Assembly: GCA_949357655.1 (NCBI GenBank)
Contig: CASHTG010000001.1
Span: forward strand, 744,001-808,000
Origin: Parascedosporium putredinis
Taxonomy: Eukaryota; Ascomycota; Sordariomycetes; Microascales; Microascaceae
Direction of reading: 5' to 3'
DNA: 64,000 nucleotides
Shown here: in pieces, positions 12,290 through 25,917 of the stretch
Position numbering within the stretch: the first letter of the stretch is position 1
How the letters are laid out: each line of letters begins with the position of its first letter
The notes under the pieces: generated by a model
Seen by the model: only the letters and a program-made list of their open reading frames with translations
Told to the model about the DNA's origin: nothing
Database searches by the model: none
Translations under genes and position numbers: made by a program

Positions 12290-13911
12290 TGACATTGTTT
12301 CTCCAATATCCCACCTTTTTCATGTTTACATGTAATGCCTTGATACGCCAAACAGTTTCCTTGTGTTTCTGAGCGAGCTTTTCGTCCCCCTTATTTACAC
12401 TTACCCCACAGCGCGTTTTGTACTTTCTTTTCCTTTATCTGCATAGCGGACGGCAATGTATCTGATATCCTCGATGGGTGTTCGGGGAGTGACGGTTTTG
12501 ATCAACTTTGAAAAAAACAAAGAGGGGGGAAAAAGAAGAAAAAAATGGTTTCCGAGAGGCGCTGATGGAATCGGACGGGGAAAGGAGCAACACGGGTGTT
12601 CTTGGCTTTCCCCAAACTTATGGAGACGCAATTTTTGATATCTGGGCTTGCAGTTTTTGTGTATCATTATACCTGCGGAGAGGGTTACTTTGTTGACTTA
12701 GTGAAGGATGTTCAGTGCTATTCTTGTTTGATTTGAGCTCTATCCTCCCTAATGCGAGTTCACTCACGTTTTAGCCTTTCCTTTACTTCAGCTTCGCTAT
12801 CTCGTGCTCATGTGGCGGTTCAACACTCCCCATCCTATTCCCTACCGGCGAATCACCTATGTTTGGCTTCCTGAAATCCTGGGAATCCCCCACTCTTTCT
12901 TCTTGGGCCAGCTTGTTCCATATGCCGTATCACACACCCACTCTCAACTTGGGAGGCGCGAACGCTTGCGGTTTAGAAGATGAAGAAAAAGGTAATTTTT
13001 TTGGAGGTAACGGAGTAAAGACTACATGTATCGTACTTTGACCAATCCTAACCTCCGTCTTCCGACCTGCTCGCCAATTCCCGAATCTCGGTGATCGTGA
13101 CTCAACTCCCTTGATACATGTACCGTGAGCGACGCGCGCGCTTGCCGTGGGGAAAGCCAAAAAGAAAGAAAGGAACAAAAAAGAATAGATAAGAAGAAGA
13201 AGGAAAACAAAGGATAAACGTAAATGAAAAGACGTGGACCCGTTGACTGCTAAGCGGGAGTGAGCCAAGGGTTTGTTAGGAGGGAGGCAGCATCCTGGTT
13301 TATCTGAGATGCCAGGAAGATGCGACAAACCGAACACAATCAAGTGTCGGCGAAAGAAGAGATGGGGCCCAAAAGGACAGGGGAGAAGGGAGCGCAAGCG
13401 AGAAAAGAGTAACTTTATGGGATGGTCGAGAGGGTCGCTTTGGCTGTTTGTCGTCATCATCGTCGTCGCAGTCGTCAACATCATCATGCTTCTTCCTCTA
13501 GGTCCCCATTGACCCCCTTGTGGGGAGGGGAAGTAGCAGACCTAGGTACGAGGAAGATACCGGAGGCTCCTGTTGAGCAGTATGAAATAAAAGGGTATCA
13601 AGGAAATGACCAAGAAATACCAGAGTCAAGATATTTGCCTGCACTTCTTTCTTTGCGCCGATTCATGTGCCTGTCTCGGCCTCTATCCACTTGCTTGTTT
13701 CTTCCCGCGCGCCTTAGACCTTGAGGCCACCATCATCCGACAATCATACTCCGGTACTCCGCCAGCTTTTTTTTTTCTTTTGAGAAAAGAAAAAGATCAA
13801 GAAAAAAGAAACGTCTTTTCCGCGCGTGCCGAGTAATGGGGCACTGAGGAGTTTGGGGGAGAGAAGATGGGGGCAAAGGGGGAGGGGATTGCCCTCTTCC
13901 CCTTTCTTTGT
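12290..13911. other. Convergent intergenic region, 3' ends of PEBP-like and Ubp15-like genes
   Basis: The two flanking genes point towards each other. The DNA holds AT-rich and purine-rich tracts fitting two 3' UTRs. I see no conserved open frame or RNA gene here. Confidence 0.6.
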
Positions 13912-16900
13912 TTACTTTAGGAACAAGTCTGGCCCATTCCTCGCCGTCCGGGTACGATCGACATGTTCTAACCCTAGCATGTCATCCTCTGGCGATGCAA
14001 TGTCCCACAAAACGTCCTCTATTCGCCCATCTTGTTAGCAACCTCTAGATGCACAAAGAGGGAGGAGTATAGGAGGGAGGTTGAGAAAAGGTCCACATAC
14101 CGTCCGTCAGATAGTGCGGCTTGTAGTGGGAGCGGCGAATGACGGCGAACCTAATCTTCTCAAATGGTTTCCCTTTGATGCCGGTTCGCCTCTCTAGCCT
14201 CTTTTTCGTCTCCGAAAACGTTTCGCCCTGTAGCATTGCATTCACCTTGTTAGTCTTTTTCTACAAGCCGCGATCAGGGAGAAGCGATGTTGCATGTTGT
14301 TGCGTACCTCGATTAGCAGGAACTTAAACGGCACACTGTGGGCTCGGCTGGGGTCCGGGTGGAAGTGGAAAACGCTGATGAGGCTGTTTTCCGAAGCTTG
14401 GAGCTCCTCGTCCGGAACCCTCTCGGCATATACTTGCGCATAGTCGTTCATACTAATGACGGGATAGTCCCTCTTGAGTTCTCTAAAGAATCGATGCTGC
14501 GAGGTTTCAAAGATGCGGATGCGCCCGCCCTCTGCTTCGCCCGGGATTTTGGCCTTCTTGACAAGCGCTTCCACCAAGTCATCAACCGTTCCGTTCTTGT
14601 TGACCAATAAGTCAAACTGCTCCTAATAGTACAGTCGTCTCGTTAGCTGATCCTTAAATATAGAAAAAGGTCAAGGTGGGCGTAACCGTGATGGGTTAGT
14701 CTTACCTCTTTCGAGGTGCCCTCGCTCAAAAGGGTCACCTTTACACTCTTCTTGTGCTCGAGCTCATCGAGGCTTATCTCTAGAACCTCAAAGAACAGAG
14801 CGTCCATTCGGTTATTCTGCTGCAGCTGCGAGTACGTGGCCGTGTTGAGCATCGCCAAAAGATTGTTGCTTGGGTTACGCTTCACCGTCGCCTTCGGGTT
14901 GCTCGTTGTGCTATTGACCGTCCAGAAACGGATGTGCGTAGGCTGCACTCCGAGAATGAGACCGACTCGTTCGGCCACGAGGTCGTAGGTGGCCTTGCAG
15001 CTCATTGTCAGCTCGAACGCGGGATACTCATTCTCGTCGCATCGGCTCGGGTGAGGACAAAACTTGACAGTCTTCTTGTTGCAAAGGAAATCATAGTATT
15101 CCGACGCAGTATTGAAGAAGTCAGTCGTCCTTTTACGGCTACTCCAAGACGTTAGTAACCAAAGCGAGATTGGGAGTTGGAAAAAAAGAGGAAGTGTAGG
15201 ACCGAGCCTAATCCTTCTTTGGGCAATTTACTCACAGGTCAGTAACGCGGTCGTCTTGGAGTTTGCGCTGCTCCTGAACGCCCTTATCGCTCTTAGGATC
15301 CAAGAGACGCTGGAAGCAGATGATATCGCCATCCTGAAGCTCCGCTGCTTTGAGTGATTGCTTTGGCTTTAAAGGCTCAATCATGGTCGGTTTAATTTCC
15401 TCCCACAAAAAGATGCGCTCGTCCGAAGGTACCTTGTCTCCCCAGCCCATGAACTTCAAGATGTAGGGAGTAAGATCATCGACCTTCTTGTCCCTTCCAA
15501 TGTAGATCTGGCCAACACCGCGAAGAGTTTGTGTTTGCAAATCGAAGCACTTGAGGAAGAGTAGGATGGATTCGCTCCTGCTACCAGCGGGGCCATTTAG
15601 TGCATAAGCGGGGAACACGCCGTTACCTTCGGCGTCTACCTCCTCCGCAACCTCAACCCATAGACGCAGAGCACGATCTTTGTGGTGGTTCACTCTGTGG
15701 TACAGTTCTTCCACAGTTTGGTCGAGGTCTAGCACCGGAGCATCCGGCCGCACAGTCTTGTTCTGGCGGTTGACCATGACCCAAAGGCGGAGCTTCTTCG
15801 GGCTCTCGTTGACGTCTTCGGCTAGTTGAACTATGAGCTCATCCATCTTTACTGCCAACTTGACACGGTGGAGCCGGGGAGCTGATTCGTCTGTCCTCGG
15901 GTCCGCATCAAATTGTGCAATGTCGGTGCTCCCGTACTCGCGGAACGTCTTTGGCGTCACGGCCTGTACATCGATGTACAGATGCTTTTCCTGTTGCTTC
16001 TTGCGGAGAAGCTCTCTTGTTCGAATTTCTTCTTCGAAGCGTGTTTCTGCAATAGGGAAATTCGTGTTAGTAAAGAGAAAAAAAAGTTACATGAGCCGCA
16101 ATTGGGGGAGAGGGGGGACATCATGATGGCGGGTGGCAAAGGGGGACAGCGTACTTAGATGCCCTGGTATATCTTCCTCAGTTAAAGGCGTCAAAATCTT
16201 ATCAAGGCGAGACTTGCGAATGTAGACCAACATGTAGGCGCTGTTCTGTCGGAGGACGGGGGTCCGCTTTTGAAGGGGGTGCGCCCGGCCGACGCTGGGG
16301 TCGTGCCTCGCCGCCAAAATTCTCCTCCAGCACCTCCCGCATGGTGGCTCGAGTAACCTTGTCATCGTCGTACCTATAGAACCATCCGTCCTTATTCGGC
16401 TTCAAAAGGCATAGTAATGCCCCGTGTTGAGGTCACCGCTATGAACGAGAACGCCATGAAGCTGATACTCCCACGATTCCGACTTGTCCGAGTCCTCGGC
16501 GAGATATGGGGCGGCGTCAAAGACCTCGGGGAACTCGTAGCGAGCGTTCACCTTCATCATCATGTCTCTTTGAATATCGTACTCGAAGCGCTTGAGCTGG
16601 AGGTGGAGCACCTCGGGAAAAGAGTTGAAGATGACGCCCTTGTTGGCGTCTTGCAGCTTGAACTGCTCCCCGGCAAAGTACTGGTTCTCGCCAACCAGCT
16701 TCTCTACTTGGATGTAATCCTGAAAACTTTCCAGGACGTTTTTATTGCCGCTCACGTTTAGTTGAATGTCCCAAAAGTCTTCGATTCTCGAGGATTCGTA
16801 GTCGACGTTGATGCAAGAAATATACGTCTTAACCTTTCCGCTAAAAAGCTGAGGTAGAATGTTTTCGGCCTTTGTCCCCTTCATCTTCTCCTCCATGCGC

Positions 16901-18348
16901 TCCATCAGTTTGCGAGAGAGCTCCTGGACGTCTTGCTGTTCAAAAATGTGTCTCGTCTCCCATCCAAAAGATTTTGTGAGCTCGTTTGTGCTAACGGCGG
17001 TCTCCGAGGTCTGAAGTTGGTAGAAAAGGCGTTGTAGGGTATATGCGCTGTTGGTCATGCTCGCGTCGTTCTCGGTGGGAATCTCGTAAACGGCCTGTAT
17101 CGGCTAGATTAAAAACTGTCTAAGACGCGACAAAGGGTTCCGGTCCGACGCCATGGGTGCCATAGGTCACTTGTGATGGGGGCGGGGAGGTAGGTAGCAC
17201 TGCGGGGAGCAAAATATAGAGTGATGGAGGGGGGTCACTAGGGGTGAGTGAGAGAGGAGAGAAAATGCTTAGGGACGACGCATACCTTGCGAAAAGCGTT
17301 GGTAAAGTACAATGACTGGAGAAGAGAATTCAGGTAACACGTAGCGCCTTGGTTCTTGAGGCCAACGTAACCTGTTTCTTTCTTGGAATCGTAGTTATTG
17401 AAGTTGTGCCATAGAACGCCGGTTTCGTCTTCTACAACGCGCAGATAAACCGTGATGTTGCCCGCGTCATTCTCGCAAAGCGGTCGGGATCCCCTCTCCC
17501 AGGGGTTATTGAACATTCTCCTCAGCTCGACAAAGCGTGTGAACCCCCAGTCGCCCTCCTCCTTGGTGAATCGGTGATGCGCGTGGTGAAAAGTGTACAA
17601 GGAGGGGTCATTGGGGTTCCAGAGAACGAGTGCAAACTGAACGCAGCAGCTCCAGTTCTCGGGAACGTCCGAGGCGCGGAAGCCGTGCTCGACGTATATG
17701 GAGCACTGGTCGACATTGTTACCATAGGGGAAGAGGAGCAAGCGCCTACATCGGGACTTTGATTAGCTTTGTGGCTTTGGATCTAGTTTTGGGGCCGGTT
17801 ATGGCGCTGGCGATGCGCGATGCGCGATCCCGCAGCCCCACGACCCCACGAAACAAGTCCAAGAGTGCGGGCATGGGGCGCGGAAAGCTCGGGAGTTTGC
17901 TACGGTGTGCAAGACGACAAAAAAGGAGCCTGCCCGGGGTCGCGGTATAGTGAGGACGTACCAAGGATAACCACCGGCCTGGAAGATGGAACCATGCTCT
18001 TTTCTTGACATGGAATTCCATGACTCTATGGACCAGGTATGTACGACTTCCTCAATGATGGCAGGCTCCTCTGGGAGGGAGGGAGAACAATCTCTTTCAT
18101 AGCCTCATCTGCGAGAGGGAAGTGCACTCGTTAGTTTCCGTGTAGAATGACATGCTGGGACGTGGGAAAGGGGTATGCGAAAGCTTGGCCGCGGAGGGTA
18201 GGGAGGGGAGGGGCGGCGTACAGTCGTCGGCGGTGGGGAGATCATGTAATTGCTCGGCCTCGGCGTCGGGCATATCGGTATTGATGATGGCGACATCGTC
18301 CTTCTCAGACGTGTTGATGCCGACGTAGTCGTCCGAGTCGATCATCAT
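13912..18348 (-). CDS. UBP15: Ubiquitin C-terminal hydrolase, USP7/Ubp15 type (frameshifted)
   Basis: Deubiquitinase of the USP7/HAUSP family, about 1,150 residues, the usual fungal size (yeast Ubp15, fission yeast Ubp21/22). Order: acidic N-terminus; MATH domain in exons 2-3 (EHGSIFQAGGYPW; FPYGNNVDQCS); peptidase C19 core with the Cys box NQGATCYLNS near 17340, QQDVQELSR near 16930 and the His box TGHYYAF near 16410; then USP7-type ubiquitin-like modules; C-terminus ending GLEHVDRTRTARNGPDLF before the stop at 13912. All catalytic boxes are present. There are about eight introns; the last uses branch point GCTAAC. Start chosen at the first of two adjacent ATGs (18348); a 5' exon further up is possible. 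One-base frameshifts: the C/T run 18068-18085, the T run at about 16404 (between GHYYAF and LKPN) and about 16320. The likely role is nuclear and cytoplasmic substrate deubiquitination. The family is certain, the exon edges less so. Confidence 0.9.
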
Positions 18349-21305
18349 GTCATTCGGTGATTGAATGTTCGGATTATAGCTCTGTGTTGAGGAGAAGCAG
18401 ATGTCAGCGACCAGGCAACCAAGGCAGATCAAGAGCTCCCAATCATCCTTGGTGGGGGAAAACAGCCGGGACAGGCGGCAGCCAGAAGGAGCCGTTGCAG
18501 CGGCCTGACTCCCTCTTCCGTTTGAAAGAAAATGGGATTGTCTAAAAATTGATCTGTATCTGACAATACTACAAAGGGAGGCGAATAAATGGCTAGGCTG
18601 TGGTGTTGGTGGTGGCAGCGGTGGTGGTAATAGTGGCGGCAGCGATCAGTGTGGCAAGGCGGGGGAGGAGAATATTGAGGTCATCGGGGAGCGTGAAGGT
18701 CAGGCCTTACCATTGTGGATTGTCACCATCGAAGCGAGGAGTAGAGGAAGTGGAAGGAGCAGGGGGAAGGGAAAAACCAATTCAAGGAGAAGGAAGCGAG
18801 AGGAGGGAGCAAACGAATCGTCCTTTGGGCTTGCTATGGTGAGCCGAGTGGAGTGGAAAGGGTCAAAAAATCTAGCTTGACAATGGCAGGCAATGGGACG
18901 ACGGGTTTGTAGTGATAATGGATTGATGTCAGTGTCCCACCTGCTCTCACTTTTGGAGGTTTGCAGGAAGGTTGTTTTTGTTGGAGTGGGAAGGCGGGGG
19001 AGTTTTTTTTTTTTGGTGCGAGTTGATGGGGAGGACACAGCAGGAGCAAGCACCAGCGATTTTTACTGCTGTACCCCAAAACAGAAGTAAGAGCCACCAG
19101 GCATGAGGTACACACGTACACTACCACTACCTCGAGCGTCGCAGGAGTGCAGTGGTTGGATCGATGTAGTGGACACTGGCAAGGCAGGTCAAGGGCACAA
19201 GAAACCAGACGCACTGTGACTTGGACAGGCGGGGAAGTGTGGCAAAGTGGCTATGGCTGGCTGGTCTTGGGTCCGTCCCCTTGTTCCTCGTCCTCTCGTC
19301 ACAATCCACGCGGGTCCGCAGCAGCAGGTTCATACTTGGCAGCGAGCACAGAGAGGCGAGGGCTTGCCAAGTCGCGGGCGAGCATCGAAAGCATTGGCAG
19401 TGATCTGACCGGGGCTCAAGGGCTCTCTCTCTCCCTGCCCAAGCAAGCGCAGAGATCATTGAACCTGGTGATAGCTCGACTGGATTGGTGTCGCTCGCCT
19501 GTGTCGCTGAGCCAGTGCATTCATTCCCCACCCACAGTGGATGCACGTACACTCGAACGCCTCGTCTTCTTGCGCCCTACAGGCAACGTATGCATTCCAG
19601 TGTTATTGAAGCTACCCAACCATGTTGAACGCGAAGAGCACAATCCAACGAGCGGAATGAGGCTTACGTAGAATCACGAACGGAGCTTCCAAAGTTCGCG
19701 GCCCGTTCTAACGACCAAGGGAGACTCCTGCTTGGCGGGATATCAAGCTTTCCTCTCCCTGGCCCTATCCGTGCAATCAGCCAATGACTCGCCCTCAGCA
19801 AACAAGAGTCTGTGATGTAACCGATGCCGTAAACTTGCCTCGCCTCCGGAGAATGAACCTCGGCGCTAGCTACCAAGCTACCAAGCAAATCACCCTTCAT
19901 CTTCAACGCGCCAATCTTCATCCTGCTCAATAGCTGCCTGCTCTCACCCACCTACGCCTCAAGTTGCCAGTTGCCCTCGATTTGGCCATGGCATAATACC
20001 AGCAGACGCGCCGAGTGCGGTGTGTACAAAAGGCCTCGAACTCTCTCAAATCATACAAGGCCTCGGTGTTTTCTTTCCCTCGGGAAACAACAATGAGTTT
20101 ATTGTCACGAAGCAGCCTACATAGTCTAAGCTGAATGGCACCAACCACATAATCTAGCCCACGGCCCCGGCCTGAGACTGCCCATCTTCACAAGGTTCGC
20201 AAGTTGTCAGTCTTTGAGCGGGATCATGGTTGATGATTTTGGCCGAAAGCTCGGAATGTAACGGGGAACATGTGAATTCTTCCGTCGCACGCTCTATTAT
20301 GTATTCGGGGCGATGACTCTCCATACTGTTGTTTAGTCATAGGCCGTAGGCGGAGAGGTGGGGAGTGGAGTGGATGGTGGCTGACGAGTCCTCGAAGCCA
20401 GAATGAAGCCCATCTTGAGGGTAGTTGGGAAGCCAGCTCATCGGAAGCAGGGCCCCGTCAAGCGCGTCCAACGACCGATTTCTATTTGTACCAAAACCTA
20501 TCCTGTCTTGCCTGTCTTGGCTGGCAAGTTTGGGACGGTTTTCTGGCCTACTCAGCGAAGTTTGGCTTTTGTGGAGCTTGCCTCTATACAGGCTGACAGG
20601 CTCGTCCGCTGCAATAGATGCCAGAAAGAGGTGCTCTCGGTGCCGATAACGCTAGTCCTCTGATCAACCCATTATTACCAAGCCATTATGTGGTTAGTGT
20701 TTGATACAAGATCAATTGGATTCAGTGAAGTCCATTGTTAGGGCGCTTGTTTGCATCCTCCCAGGTCGACCGGACCTGTTGCTTTTGGACGTTGACTCAA
20801 CCCCACACTGGGCCTACGCTGGGACTGGGGCGATGCTTTAGCGCAAAAGGATTCTGCTGGGTCTCTTCCCTTCCAGGCCACCAACACGGCAATCCTGCAT
20901 GTGCCTTCAATCAATCACAAACTAGGCTTTAATGATCCGGCCGGTTGTTCCCCAGTCATTGAAGACAATGCATCCGCCAGTAACGTCCAACAATTTTGGA
21001 GCCCATAGCCAGCCTAGCATTGGCAACTTGACATTACTATCCCCTAAAATTTTTAAACGACGTGATTCAGCCCACCCGGTTCCACCCTCGCCCCAGAAAA
21101 AGAGCAGAGAACAAAGAACCTCGATCCGAGCCATAATACGCCCCTCCCTTCAACCATCACCTCTCCACACCCTAGACCCCGACCCTCCTCGAACTCCCAC
21201 TGCAAGGCCTCGTGGGAGAAGAAGAATAGAATAAAGGGAAAACGGACCAAACCAATCTCTTATTACTCCTTTTCCTGCGTGTCGCTGCATGGAAACGTCA
21301 GAAGA
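18349..21305. other. Divergent intergenic region between Ubp15-like and PDK genes
   Basis: About 3 kb separate two divergently transcribed genes. Open frames on both strands show no domain, and several lack an ATG. A possible non-coding 5' exon of the Ubp15-like gene near 18700-18740 has a GTAAGG donor-like site, but the joined reading hits stops, so I do not include it. Both promoters should lie here. Confidence 0.5.
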
Positions 21306-23106
21306 ATGCCTCCCGTCGCGGTCCGGCGAGCTGTCACAGCTCGTCGTATAACATGCTCTACCGCCCTCGCCGTCTCGCCCGCGAGCTCTCACACCCTCCA
21401 ACTACCCCGTCGGCCGCTATATCGAAGAGACCGTTCACACACTACGGCGGCGTGGCGGCCCGTTTCCGTGCTCGACGAGTATGTTGCTTAGCCCCTCCTT
21501 CAAACCCCCTCCTCCTGCACCTTGGCTTGGAGCCAGCCCCGACAGCCTCGACAAACGATAGCCTTGGCAGTGACTCTGGCGCGTTGCCCCGCAAATGCTA
21601 ACGGTTCTCGTCCTCCTCGTAGATGGGTTGCCAAGGAGGCCCGTCCCATCAGTCTCCGACAGCTCATGGTCTTTGGCCGCTCCCTGACCGAGTCCCGCCT
21701 CATAAATTCGGCCAACTACGTCCGGACAGAGCTCCCCATCAGGTGCGCAAACAAAATCTCTTCCTACCCCCTTCCTAGCACTGGCAAACCCGAGGAAGGA
21801 CTCTGGCTAACTCTAGCTTCTCGACGTACCAGAATCGCTCACCGAATCCGCGATATGCAACACTTGCCGTACGCCGTGGTCAAGAACCCCCACATCAGCG
21901 ACGTGTATAACCTATATTACAACGCCTTCGATTCCTTCCGAAAGATCAAGGAGATCAACACCCTCGAGGAGAACGACGAGTTTTGCAAGACCATAAGCAA
22001 GAACCTCCAAGCCCACCTCACCGTCATCCCTAAGCTCGCCATGGGAATAATAGAGTGCAGTGACCTCATGGACGAACAATCTTTGGACAAGTTCATGAAT
22101 ACCATTCTCAGATCTGTGCGTAAACACACTCTCTACCAAACTATCCCCTCCTTTCCTTCTCTACACAGTCCCCCATAGACACCTCGGTTTCTTGCTCTTC
22201 CTCATCTGCTTTCCAAAGCTCGTCTCACTAACCACATGACATCCTTTCTTTCTTTTCTTTCTCATAGAGGATATCACGTCGCGTCATCGCCGAGCAGCAC
22301 CTCGCCCTCACCGAAACATACAACTCCCCTGGTTCTCCCCGGCGCCAAGCTCTCCGAAGCCGACTTCATCGGCGAAGTCTTCATCAAGTGCGTCGCCAAA
22401 GACGTCATCGACCGCTGCGGCCGCGCCGTCCAGGCCCTCGCCCGCGCCACCTACGGGCCCGAGGTCCAGGTCCCCGACATCCACGTCGAGGGCCACCTCT
22501 CCGCCAGCTTCCCCTACATCCTCAGCCACCTCGAGTACATTGTCGGCGAGCTCCTCCGCAACTCGGTGCAGGCCGTCATCGAGCGCCAGATCCGCGAGGG
22601 CGCGGCCGCCAAGCCCGGCGCCGACTCCGCCCCCGCCCCCACCCCCGCGCCCGTGCCCCCATTGAGGTCACCATTTGCGAGTCCCCCAGCTCATCATCAT
22701 CCGCATCTCCGACCGCGGCGGCGGCGTGCCCCGCGACATCCTCCCCACATCTGGTCCTTTAGCAAGGGCCCCGCGGCCAAAAGCTCCTCGAGAACCTCGG
22801 CCAGGTCCCCAAGATGGCCGCCACCATGCAGGAGCTCCACATCCGCGACGAGATTGGCCGCGCCGACCTGCGCACCCCGAGCTACGACCCTCCCACCACC
22901 TCCTCCCTCTCCTCCCTTTCCCAGCGTCCCCCAACCTCCAGCTCGGCATGGGCCTACCCCTCAGCAGGGTCTACGCCGAGTACTGGGCCGGCAGCCTCGA
23001 GTTGCACAGCCTCGAAGGCTACGGCGTCGACACCTTTCTCCAAATATCAAGGCTGGGCAATAAGAACGAGCAGCTCGCTACCAGAGCCACCATCGATGCA
23101 GTGTAA
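21306..23106 (+). CDS. Mitochondrial pyruvate dehydrogenase kinase family (frameshifted)
   Basis: Mitochondrial dehydrogenase kinase of the PDK/BCKDK family, about 470 residues, which phosphorylates and inactivates the pyruvate (or branched-chain ketoacid) dehydrogenase E1 subunit. The N-terminus from the ATG at 21306 is Arg/Ala/Ser-rich with few acidic residues, fitting a targeting peptide. Exons: 21306-21478, 21623-21742, 21833-22115, 22268-23106. The alpha-helical B domain holds LRQLMVFGRSL and KNPHISDVYNLYYNAF. The GHKL ATPase part holds the N box (HLEYIVGELLRNSVQA), the G1 box (ISDRGGGVPRDI), WSFSKGP and GMGLPLSRVYAEYWAGSLE. Exon 4 is broken by about six one-base errors: an extra C near 22350, missing C in runs at about 22657, 22684, 22745 and 22926, and a missing A near 22781. 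Fungi usually have two paralogues; the sequence does not tell me which one this is. Confidence 0.9.
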
Positions 23107-24416
23107 AAGGGAGGGAAAACAGGATGGAAGTGAAAAAGAAAAAAAAAAGAGGCGAGAGGGCCCTCGCTCATTGGGTCGACCTCGATTTCTTTAGGCTCCC
23201 ACGTGTCTCACCCCTTGTTTATCCATTCTTGTTTAAATTCGTTTACTAGGGAGAGGGGTTTTTGCATTCATACTATGCACGGCGTACAAGGGCGTTTGGG
23301 TTTACATAATGTTGGCTTTCAGGAAGGGTGAGGCTGCCATCACGCCCCCTCAAACATACTTGCGGTTTATTTTTCTGTTTCTCTACTTTTGCTTCTCGTC
23401 TTCCGGGCGGGTTAGGAGGGCTTCGATTCGAGGCTGGGTGGCATGGGCATGACGTATTTTCTTTAACTCTTTGTCCAAAGCAGGGGAGACGACGAGTGAC
23501 ATGAACTAGGTGAAATTCTTCCTCTGTTCACAAGGACTCTCAGCATGGATACACTTGCAATAGAACAAAACATTCATTCTACCCGCAGCCCCGGTTTTGG
23601 AGCCTAGTCAAATGCATCAAAGATTAAGGGGGTCGAGGACACGAGAAAAAGGAACAAGCCAAAAGATAAAGGGTCAAAACTCTCTCATTTAACTGGTATC
23701 ATGAAAGGGTGTAGGCTGAATTACATCAGAGCTAAACGTTAACTACCTGGGAACGCAGGGCAAAATAATAATAATAAAAATAGAAGAGGTTGACACGATG
23801 GCGTTTTGGTTGAGAAAAGGCACAAGAAACGTCGAACAGGCCTCTCTTGAAGCAATAGAGTAAAAGGGGGAATCGGGGCGGAATAAAAGAGCACAGCAAG
23901 CAAAACAATCCCCTCTACCAGCGCCCGGCCCTCGCCTCCTCGACGACCGATTCCATGTCCTGTCAAGGAAAAGAAGAAGAAAGAACCAAGAGGGACAGGA
24001 AATTTTTGCTCAACGACAACCTAGAGACCCCGAAACATTATTCGAATTCGTCGCCAAACTTGCAGGGAAACGTAGGCCAAGTCGTAGGCACTCTTTACCA
24101 GGGAGCGAGGACGACGGGAGCGCAACGACCGGGACCTCTGGCGAACCATTCGTCCTTTTTTGGTAATCAAGAAAGAGCAATTCACGCTTTATGTATATTG
24201 GAAAACGTAGGTTGACCCTGCAAGCCCCCGCGCCGATAAGGGCTTAAACACAGATTAAAACGGGGGTGTTGATGAGAACGAGTACCCGGTGCAAGGGAGA
24301 GAGAGAGGCAAGATGAGGCTGCGAAGCAAAGAGGCAGCGACGTCTCGTTCCAGGTATAGGCATGGCGATGTGGATAGCAGTGCGTGGAACCGAAACGAGA
24401 CGGGACGGGACAAGGT
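23107..24416. other. Convergent intergenic region, PDK and septin 3' ends
   Basis: About 1.3 kb lie between two genes that face each other. Open frames are short and show no domain. Nothing beyond likely 3' UTRs is seen. Confidence 0.6.
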
Positions 24417-25917
24417 TTAACGGCGACCGTGGCTGCGGACGGCGCTGCCCTGCATTTGCTCGAGCTCGACCTCGAGCTGCTTGATCTGGGCGTGGGTCTG
24501 CTCGAGATCCTTGTTGAGGCGGTCGCGCTCGGCGATGAGCTTCTGCTCCCACTGGCGGAATCGCTGCTCCTCGATCTTGACCTGCTCGGTAAAGCGCTTC
24601 CTGAGGCTCTCCTCCTCCTCCTTGAACTTGGGGTTGTCGAGCTTCCGGGGACGGGCCTCGCCAAACTTGCGGGTCTCCATTTGCTGGGCACGGTAGGCCT
24701 CGTAGTGCAGCTCCTCGGTGGTGTGGATGAGGTCAAGCATGTGGGTTCGGATGAGGATAGAGCGGAGCTTCTTGAAGTCGCAGTGGTCCTCGTTCTCGAC
24801 CTCGGCAACACCCCAAGAGTACTGGCGACCCTTGACGATGCGGCCGTCGCTCGTCTTGACATCCTTCTCGGAGCCAATGACGGCGAAAGGCATGGCGGCC
24901 ATGAGGCTGCGGGCGTGCTGGGCGGCGGCATCATCATCCTCCTCGATGGGGGCTGGTAAATCTTGATGCTCTGAGCCTCGATGACGGCACGGACCTAGAG
25001 AGACGAAAAACGATGTGAAAGTCAGTCAAAGTTCCCCGGATACCCCCGTTGCGCAGAATAAAAGGGGGTGTAGCATTGATCGTTCACAACATACCCTCTG
25101 CTTGAACTTGGCAAGGTCGGCAGGGCTGAGGGTATCAGCCTTGGCGATGACGGGAATGAGGTTGACCCTGGAGCAGAGTCGCTTCATGACCTCGATGTCG
25201 AGAGGCTTGAGGGTGTGGCCGGTAGGGCGGATGAAGTAGAGGCAGGCATGGACACGGAGATCGATCTTGTCCTGGCGGCGGGGCTGCTGCTCCTGCAACA
25301 TGTAGGACTCGTGCTGGTCATCAAGGAACTCGATGATGGGCATCCACGAGTCGCGGTTGTTGACATAGTCGCCAAAGCCAGGGGTGTCAATGACGGTGAG
25401 ACGGACTGTAGCCAGTAAGTTAGTGAGGTTAACACAAGAGACGGTGCGGTCGCCGGCACCGACATGCGACGCAAAGGTTATGGAAAGGGGCAGGGAGAGG
25501 GAAGCGCAAAGCGAAAAAGGAGGTGAGTGCGGAGTTTGGGAGAATATGAGGGGATGCATACCCTTGAAGAACTTCTCCTCCAACTCGGCCTTGGTGATCT
25601 CAATCTCTACAGTCTTGTCGACCTGCTTCTGGTGACGGCGCTTGTGGTCGGCATAGTTCTTGATGGTGGTGGAGAAGAGGGTGTTGATGAAGGTGGTCTT
25701 TCCCAAGCCAGACTCGCCAGCAACCTATTGACGCACAAACATCACAGATCAGTATACAATCCAGAAGACGAGGCCACCTGCCTGCCATGGGCAAGGCTTG
25801 AGGATCACGCACCATAATAGTAAAGGCAGCACCACGCTTCGCAACGATCTTGTGTCGCTGGTTAGGGAGATTGGCAATGCCAATCGGCGAGGCACTCTCG
25901 GCAACGGACGGGGCCAT
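24417..25917 (-). CDS. CDC12: Septin, Cdc12/AspC group (one frameshift)
   Basis: GTP-binding septin of about 390 residues that assembles with Cdc3, Cdc10 and Cdc11 type septins into filaments at septa, hyphal tips and infection structures. The start at 25917 gives MAPSVAESASPIGIANLPNQ; the IANLPNQRHKIV segment is typical of Cdc12. Motifs: Walker A GESGLGKTTF (just after intron 1), G3 DTPGFGDYVNN, the septin-typical FIRPTGHTLKPLDIEVMKRL, G4 AKADTL, then the septin unique element (SWGVAEVENEDHCDFKKLRS) and a long C-terminal coiled coil rich in Glu, Lys and Gln. There are three introns. One frameshift lies at a C run near 24947: with one more C, QPP is followed by IEEDDD and the following ORF joins in frame. 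Assignment to Cdc12 rather than Cdc3 or Cdc11 rests on the N-terminal segment and the switch region. Confidence 0.9.

Noticed and set aside
19664..20148. Possible small gene on the minus strand near 19.7-20.1 kb
   Set aside because: Two adjacent frames could be joined by an intron, but the reading shows no recognisable motif and no convincing donor-acceptor pair.
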